Of a DNA stretch of 7,393 bases, positions 5,722 through 7,393 are shown piece by piece. The DNA comes from a bacterium (GTDB lineage Bacteria; Patescibacteriota; Minisyncoccia; Phycocordibacterales; UBA918). The position numbers and the translations under genes are program-made. Numbering within the stretch: the stretch's first letter is position 1; the number at the start of each line of letters is the position of its first letter. The stretch covers positions 1 to 7,393 of the forward strand of contig JAIYEC010000073.1 in NCBI GenBank assembly GCA_027487145.1, written 5' to 3'. The notes under the pieces were generated by a model, which had not been told where the DNA came from, did not search any database, and saw nothing but the letters and a program-made list of their open reading frames with translations.

Positions 5722-5793
5722 TGCCCTCAGCAGGAATCGAACCCACATCTCTTCCTTAGGACGGAATAGCTCTATCCATTGAGCTATGAGGGC
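5722..5793 (-). tRNA. tRNA-Arg (anticodon CCT)
   Basis: The 72-nt cloverleaf is complete on the minus strand. It has a 7-bp acceptor GCCCTCA/TGAGGGC, D stem GCTC/GAGC with GG in the loop, anticodon loop GTCCTAA with CCT reading AGG, a four-base variable region, T stem GTGGG/CCTGC with two G-T wobbles around TTCGATT, and discriminator A. CCA is not encoded (ACCG follows). Odd points are G at position 32, where a pyrimidine is usual, and an A-G mismatch at the top of the anticodon stem. The structure is otherwise sound. Confidence 0.93.
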
Positions 5794-5835
5794 AGTGTTC
5801 CATAGGGTAGCAGAAAAGCAGTCAGGTGGGTAGGG

Positions 5836-5841
5836 TATACT
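5836..5841 (+). promoter_or_regulatory. -10 box of the small membrane protein gene
   Basis: TATACT lies eight bases before the ATG at 5850, the same leaderless spacing seen elsewhere in the window. No clear -35 or extended -10 is present. It supports the ATG at 5850 over the GTG at 5826, which would lie upstream of the promoter. Confidence 0.5.
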
Positions 5842-5849
5842 TATTGTAT

Positions 5850-6116
5850 ATGACACCCAACGATGAACTGAAAGAGATATTGCTCGAAAACCAAAAATTA
5901 TTAGTTGAAAATAACACGCTTCTTAAGAAACTTCACCGGGGCGCAGTTCGTCATTTTTGGTTCAATATTGCCTGGATTTTCCTCTTTTTGGTACTTCCTT
6001 TAATTGCATTATATAAGATTGCAATGCCTTTCTACGGGTCATTTCAGGCTCCTGCGAGTACTCTAGACGACAAAGTACAGCAACTCAACGAATTGCGAGG
6101 TTTGTTGGAACAATGA
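5850..6116 (+). CDS. Small coiled-coil membrane protein, unknown function
   Basis: I do not recognise a named family. The 88-residue product has three parts. An N-terminal amphipathic helix (about 3-29, LKEILLENQKLLVENNTLL) shows leucine and asparagine heptad spacing typical of a short coiled coil. One or two hydrophobic segments follow (about 37-60, FNIAWIFLFLVLPLIALYKIA). A polar C-terminal helix (about 71-88, LDDKVQQLNELRGLLEQ) ends it. This suggests an oligomeric membrane-anchored protein of the kind common in reduced genomes. The ATG at 5850 is chosen over an in-frame GTG at 5826 because the -10 box lies between them. Its stop is immediately followed by the tRNA-Phe promoter. It runs divergently from tRNA-Arg, and no terminator is evident. 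Confidence 0.75.
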   Translation: MTPNDELKEILLENQKLLVENNTLLKKLHRGAVRHFWFNIAWIFLFLVLPLIALYKIAMPFYGSFQAPASTLDDKVQQLNELRGLLEQ

Positions 6117-6118
6117 CG

Positions 6119-6146
6119 TTGATATTCTTTCAAAAATAGGTACAAT
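6119..6146 (+). promoter_or_regulatory. Promoter of tRNA-Phe
   Basis: TTGATA (6119-6124), a 16-base spacer and TACAAT (6141-6146) each match consensus in five of six positions. The predicted start is about 20 bases before the mature tRNA 5' end, so a short leader would be removed by RNase P. Confidence 0.7.
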
Positions 6147-6173
6147 AGCCCCACCAATCACATAGTGATTCCT

Positions 6174-6246
6174 GCTTGGATAGCTCAGTTGGTAGAGCAC
6201 TCCCCTGAAGAGGGAGGGGTCAGCAGTTCGAGCCTGCTTCCAAGCA
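6174..6246 (+). tRNA. tRNA-Phe (anticodon GAA)
   Basis: The complete 73-nt cloverleaf has acceptor GCTTGGA/TCCAAGC, D stem GCTC/GAGC with AGTTGGTA loop, anticodon stem CTCCC/GGGAG with loop CTGAAGA (GAA), T stem AGCAG/CTGCT with loop TTCGAGC, and discriminator A. CCA is not encoded (ACAT follows). Its last 18 bases plus CA are duplicated exactly 198 bp downstream, and an inverted near-copy lies between. Confidence 0.97.
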
Positions 6247-6248
6247 CA
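6229..6248 (+). repeat. Direct repeat, copy A (3' end of tRNA-Phe)
   Basis: The 20 bases from C56 of the T loop through the discriminator and the following CA recur exactly at 6427-6446. Such 3'-end duplications are typical of site-specific integration into a tRNA gene, where one copy keeps the tRNA whole. Confidence 0.85.
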
Positions 6249-6293
6249 TATAGCCAGCCCCGATACGTAAGTGTCGGGGCTGTCGCTATGTGT
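6246..6293 (+). other. Long GNRA-capped hairpin at the 3' end of tRNA-Phe
   Basis: The core AGCCCCGA (6256-6263) pairs with TCGGGGCT (6274-6281), extended inward by T-G and AC/GT to a GTAA tetraloop. Outside it, ACATATAGC (6246-6254) pairs with GCTATGTGT (6285-6293) with one wobble, after a two-base bulge. It starts at the discriminator base. It could terminate transcription or guide 3' processing, but no T run follows, so a plain intrinsic terminator is doubtful. Confidence 0.6.
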
Positions 6294-6296
6294 AGA

Positions 6297-6311
6297 TTGG
6301 AAGCTGGCTCG
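6297..6311 (-). repeat. Inverted near-copy of the tRNA-Phe 3' end
   Basis: TTGGAAGCTGGCTCG is the reverse complement of the tRNA-Phe T-arm/acceptor segment at 6229-6243 with one mismatch. It is equally complementary to the direct repeat at 6427-6441, so the two can close a 14-of-15-bp stem (single T-T mismatch) around the 115 bases that hold repeat copy 2. Confidence 0.75.
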
Positions 6312-6320
6312 AAAACCGCA

Positions 6321-6358
6321 GGCGGTACACAAGACGAGCGAAGCGAGGGCTTGTCGCC
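6321..6358 (+). other. Hairpin preceding structured repeat copy 2
   Basis: GGCG (6321-6324) pairs with CGCC (6355-6358) and ACAAG (6329-6333) with CTTGT (6350-6354), with a GTAC bulge on the 5' side. The loop carries the mirror-symmetric GAGCGAAGCGAG (6336-6347). It abuts the GAGGTGGGG core, in the same place as the 205-234 hairpin before copy 1. Confidence 0.5.
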
Positions 6359-6427
6359 GAGGTGGGGTCGAGAACACTTAGTAGATTTGGAGTCTAGACG
6401 AACAAATATACTTAGTGATTCGTGACC
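6359..6427 (+). repeat. Dispersed structured repeat, copy 2
   Basis: This 69-nt block matches copy 1 (239-306) in its left core, the ACTTRG box and the CTTAGTRAYTYGTGACC right end. Its middle folds: CTTAGTAGATTTG (about 6377-6389) pairs with CAAATATACTTAG (about 6402-6414) in 11 of 13 positions, with the third-pair T-T mismatch also seen in copy 1. GTCTAGAC forms an inner palindrome. Stem bases differ between copies while pairing is largely kept, which hints at selection on structure. The block ends exactly where the tRNA-Phe 3'-end duplicate begins. Confidence 0.6.
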
Positions 6428-6446
6428 GAGCCTGCTTCCAAGCACA
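6427..6446 (+). repeat. Direct repeat, copy B (duplicated tRNA-Phe 3' end)
   Basis: An exact 20-base copy of 6229-6248, offset by 198 bp. It lacks the 5' two thirds of a tRNA, so it is not a gene. It also pairs with the inverted copy at 6297-6311. The next base begins the terminator stem shared with the glutaredoxin operon. Confidence 0.85.
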
Positions 6447-6485
6447 AAAGAAAACACCATAGTCACTGACTATGGTGTTTTCTTT
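6447..6485. terminator. Bidirectional 18-bp terminator
   Basis: A perfect 18-bp stem (6447-6464 with 6468-6485) closes a three-base loop, with A-rich and T-rich ends on either side. It would stop plus-strand transcripts leaving the tRNA-Phe/repeat region and minus-strand transcripts leaving the glutaredoxin gene, whose stop is nine bases away. Confidence 0.88.
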
Positions 6486-6493
6486 ATTTCGTC

Positions 6494-6727
6494 TTAGAGT
6501 GAAAGAAGTTCTTTGAGCTTCGCTTCATCAAACCCGATGATAACATCGTCATTGATGCGGATTACTGGAACACCCATCTGTCCAGTCATATCAATCATTT
6601 CAGTTCGCTTTTCAAGATCAGCTGCCACATCGTGTTCGATGTAGGCAACATTATTCTCTTTAAAGAAATCTTTAGCAGCGTGACAAAAATGACAAACTGG
6701 CGTGCTGTAAATAGTAACGGTGTTCAT
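6494..6727 (-). CDS. Glutaredoxin / NrdH-like thioredoxin-fold protein
   Basis: A 77-residue single-domain thiol-disulfide oxidoreductase. It has the beta-strand VTIYST, active site C12-H-F-C15, the cis-proline loop MGVPVIRI (P54), and the GFDEAKLKELL C-terminal helix with the GF motif (65-66) typical of NrdH and class I glutaredoxins. Length matches NrdH-type proteins (about 75-85). Likely roles are reducing protein disulfides or feeding electrons to ribonucleotide reductase, but no nrd gene is in the window to support the latter. Its ATG overlaps the stop of the FtsB-like gene (ATGA on the minus strand), and no ribosome binding site is visible, so it is probably translated by coupling. The fold is certain; NrdH versus glutaredoxin is open. 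Confidence 0.92.
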   Translation of the reverse strand: MNTVTIYSTPVCHFCHAAKDFFKENNVAYIEHDVAADLEKRTEMIDMTGQMGVPVIRINDDVIIGFDEAKLKELLSL

Positions 6728-7146
6728 ATAAATATTTTTACTGTAATGCTTTTAATCTTAACAAAGTAACGCCAAAACTCATACCAGGCTGGCTCTTCAA
6801 CCGTTTCGTACGTACCGGTAGCTGACTTTATTTCAGCCTCATCGGGCTCCACAATCACTACCACCTGCTCATTGGTGAGAGCCACATCAAATTGGCGCCG
6901 CATTTCAGCCTCAATTCCCCTATCGTCCGACAGGTATTGAACCTGCTTTTCAAGTCCCTCTTTTTGTTGTCGAAGTTCATTAAGCTCTCTTTCTGCGCTC
7001 GCTCGACGCTCTGCCATGTCGCTAGAGATTGACCATCTCGTGTACGCACTCCAGCCCATCAAAAGCACTAACAGAAGTAGAATAACCCGCGTATACGGGG
7101 CCTCAAGGACGGTCTTAAGCTTTCTGCGTTGATAAAAGTCAAACAT
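6724..7146 (-). CDS. FtsB/DivIC-like septum formation initiator
   Basis: A single-pass membrane protein of 140 residues. It has a short basic cytoplasmic start (MFDFYQRRKLK), a transmembrane helix at about 20-38 (VILLLLVLLMGWSAY), a periplasmic-side coiled coil at about 43-75 (rich in ERELNELRQQKEGLEKQ), and the family hallmark around 74-100, DDRGIEAEMRRQFDVALTNEQVVVIVE, which parallels the iEkiARe-lg-v-pgE-vi end of FtsB/DivIC. These proteins scaffold the divisome with FtsL/FtsQ and help activate septal wall synthesis. The tail (115-140) is aromatic and longer than in many FtsB proteins. It is first gene of an operon with glutaredoxin, with stop and start overlapping. The ATG at 7146 is the only good start before an in-frame stop upstream. 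Confidence 0.85.
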   Translation of the reverse strand: MFDFYQRRKLKTVLEAPYTRVILLLLVLLMGWSAYTRWSISSDMAERRASAERELNELRQQKEGLEKQVQYLSDDRGIEAEMRRQFDVALTNEQVVVIVEPDEAEIKSATGTYETVEEPAWYEFWRYFVKIKSITVKIFI

Positions 7147-7152
7147 GAATGA

Positions 7153-7179
7153 GTAAAGGAGCGCAAAGCGCGACTTTAC
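7153..7179 (-). other. Hairpin filling the leader of the FtsB-like operon
   Basis: GTAAAG (7153-7158) pairs with CTTTAC (7174-7179) and GCGC (7161-7164) with GCGC (7168-7171) around a three-base loop, with a symmetric two-by-two internal loop (GA/GA on plus, TC/TC on minus). It nearly fills the predicted 30-base leader between the transcription start and the ATG, leaving no Shine-Dalgarno. It may modulate translation or mRNA stability. Confidence 0.45.
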
Positions 7180-7182
7180 GAT

Positions 7183-7191
7183 ATTTTACCA
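7183..7191 (-). promoter_or_regulatory. Extended -10 promoter of the FtsB-like/glutaredoxin operon
   Basis: On the minus strand TGG plus TAAAAT forms an extended -10, as at prsW. No good -35 is visible. The predicted start near 7176 gives a leader of about 30 bases. Confidence 0.5.
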
Positions 7192-7202
7192 CAAGAGCAT
7201 TT

Positions 7203-7304
7203 CCATTTTTATAGTCGAGCGTACTCTCCTTAAAAATTGGTCATGCAGGCGCTTAGCATATTTTCGACCCTTCCTAGGGAGAAAATAGGCTGTCGCGAGC
7301 TGCA
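7203..7304. other. Folded intergenic segment between divergent promoters
   Basis: Two hairpins lie side by side. In 7203-7240, CCA-TTTTTA pairs with TAAAAA-TGG (one bulged T) with an inner GAG/CTC. In 7244-7304, TGCAG pairs with CTGCA, CGC with GCG, TATTTTC (7259-7265) with GAAAATA (7281-7287) and CCCT with AGGG. Both lie outside the leaders of the flanking genes. No gene is visible. It could be a small RNA, a protein-binding region or chance pairing. Confidence 0.35.
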
Positions 7305-7336
7305 CGAATTACCGTATTAGTATATCACTCAAATGG

Positions 7337-7345
7337 TGCTAAAAT
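7337..7345 (+). promoter_or_regulatory. Extended -10 promoter of the right-edge gene (leaderless)
   Basis: TGC plus TAAAAT lies seven bases before the ATG at 7353, the same arrangement as prsW. TTAGTA, 17 bases upstream, is at best a weak -35. Confidence 0.5.
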
Positions 7346-7352
7346 AATCGGC

Positions 7353-7393
7353 ATGAGTTTTTTATTCCATGAACGAACCAGGAAAGCCATCAA
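7353..7393 (+). CDS. N-terminal fragment of an unidentified gene, cut by window end
   Basis: Only 13 complete codons are present (MSFLFHERTRKAI). The correctly spaced -10 box and the open frame make a real start likely. A short basic N-terminus such as this often precedes a membrane anchor, but the rest is outside the window and I do not assign a function. Confidence 0.5.
   Translation, partial: MSFLFHERTRKAI

Noticed and set aside
5826..5849. GTG start eight codons upstream for the small membrane protein
   Set aside because: It would lie before the TATACT -10 box. The ATG at 5850 has the usual spacing.
6165..6425. Open frame through tRNA-Phe and repeat copy 2 on the plus strand, and frames opposite it
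   Set aside because: They read through a tRNA and folded repeat DNA and have no recognisable protein features. Stop-free by chance.
6249..6446. Complete insertion sequence or integrative element
   Set aside because: The unit is about 200 bp and has no transposase or integrase. Only a remnant or non-autonomous element is possible.
6427..6446. Second tRNA-Phe gene
   Set aside because: Only the 3' T-loop/acceptor part is present, with no D or anticodon arm upstream.

Overview
The window most resembles a chromosome segment of a Candidate Phyla Radiation (Patescibacteria) bacterium, probably of the Parcubacteria group. I infer this from the gene set, not from a search. Pointers are a TsaD with a large internal insertion, a valyl-tRNA synthetase of only 722 residues that lacks the usual C-terminal arm, single-copy tRNA genes scattered among short operons, no visible Shine-Dalgarno sequences, and several genes whose -10 box lies 6-10 bases before the ATG (leaderless or nearly leaderless mRNAs). 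Base composition is moderate, about 40-50% GC in the sampled core genes.

Layout. Positions 1-234 hold no confident gene but a run of five or six consecutive hairpins. Positions 239-306 hold the first copy of a roughly 68-nt structured repeat. tsaD (357-1526) and valS (1580-3748) follow on the plus strand, each with its own promoter and terminator. Next is a two-gene plus-strand operon: a PrsW-family intramembrane protease (3809-4513) whose stop overlaps the start of an Hsp20 chaperone gene (4510-5025). A 19-bp perfect bidirectional terminator separates it from a convergent, AT-rich, unrecognised coiled-coil gene (about 5076-5600, minus) and tRNA-Arg(CCT) (minus). A small membrane protein gene (5850-6116, plus) and tRNA-Phe(GAA) (plus) come next. 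Behind tRNA-Phe lies a roughly 200-bp non-coding unit bounded by an exact 20-bp duplication of the tRNA 3' end and containing the second copy of the structured repeat. A minus-strand operon of an FtsB/DivIC-like septation protein and a glutaredoxin (7146 down to 6494) follows. A folded intergenic region and the first codons of a plus-strand gene (7353) end the window.

How the genes fit together. Much of the window concerns translation: t6A modification of ANN-decoding tRNAs (TsaD), valine charging (ValRS) and two tRNAs. PrsW plus Hsp20 look like an envelope or protein-stress pair. The FtsB-like protein serves division, and the glutaredoxin serves thiol redox, perhaps as electron donor to ribonucleotide reductase. 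The least explained parts are the two-copy structured element, its link to the duplicated tRNA-Phe end, and the hairpin array at the left edge. No defence system, CRISPR array or intact mobile element is visible.
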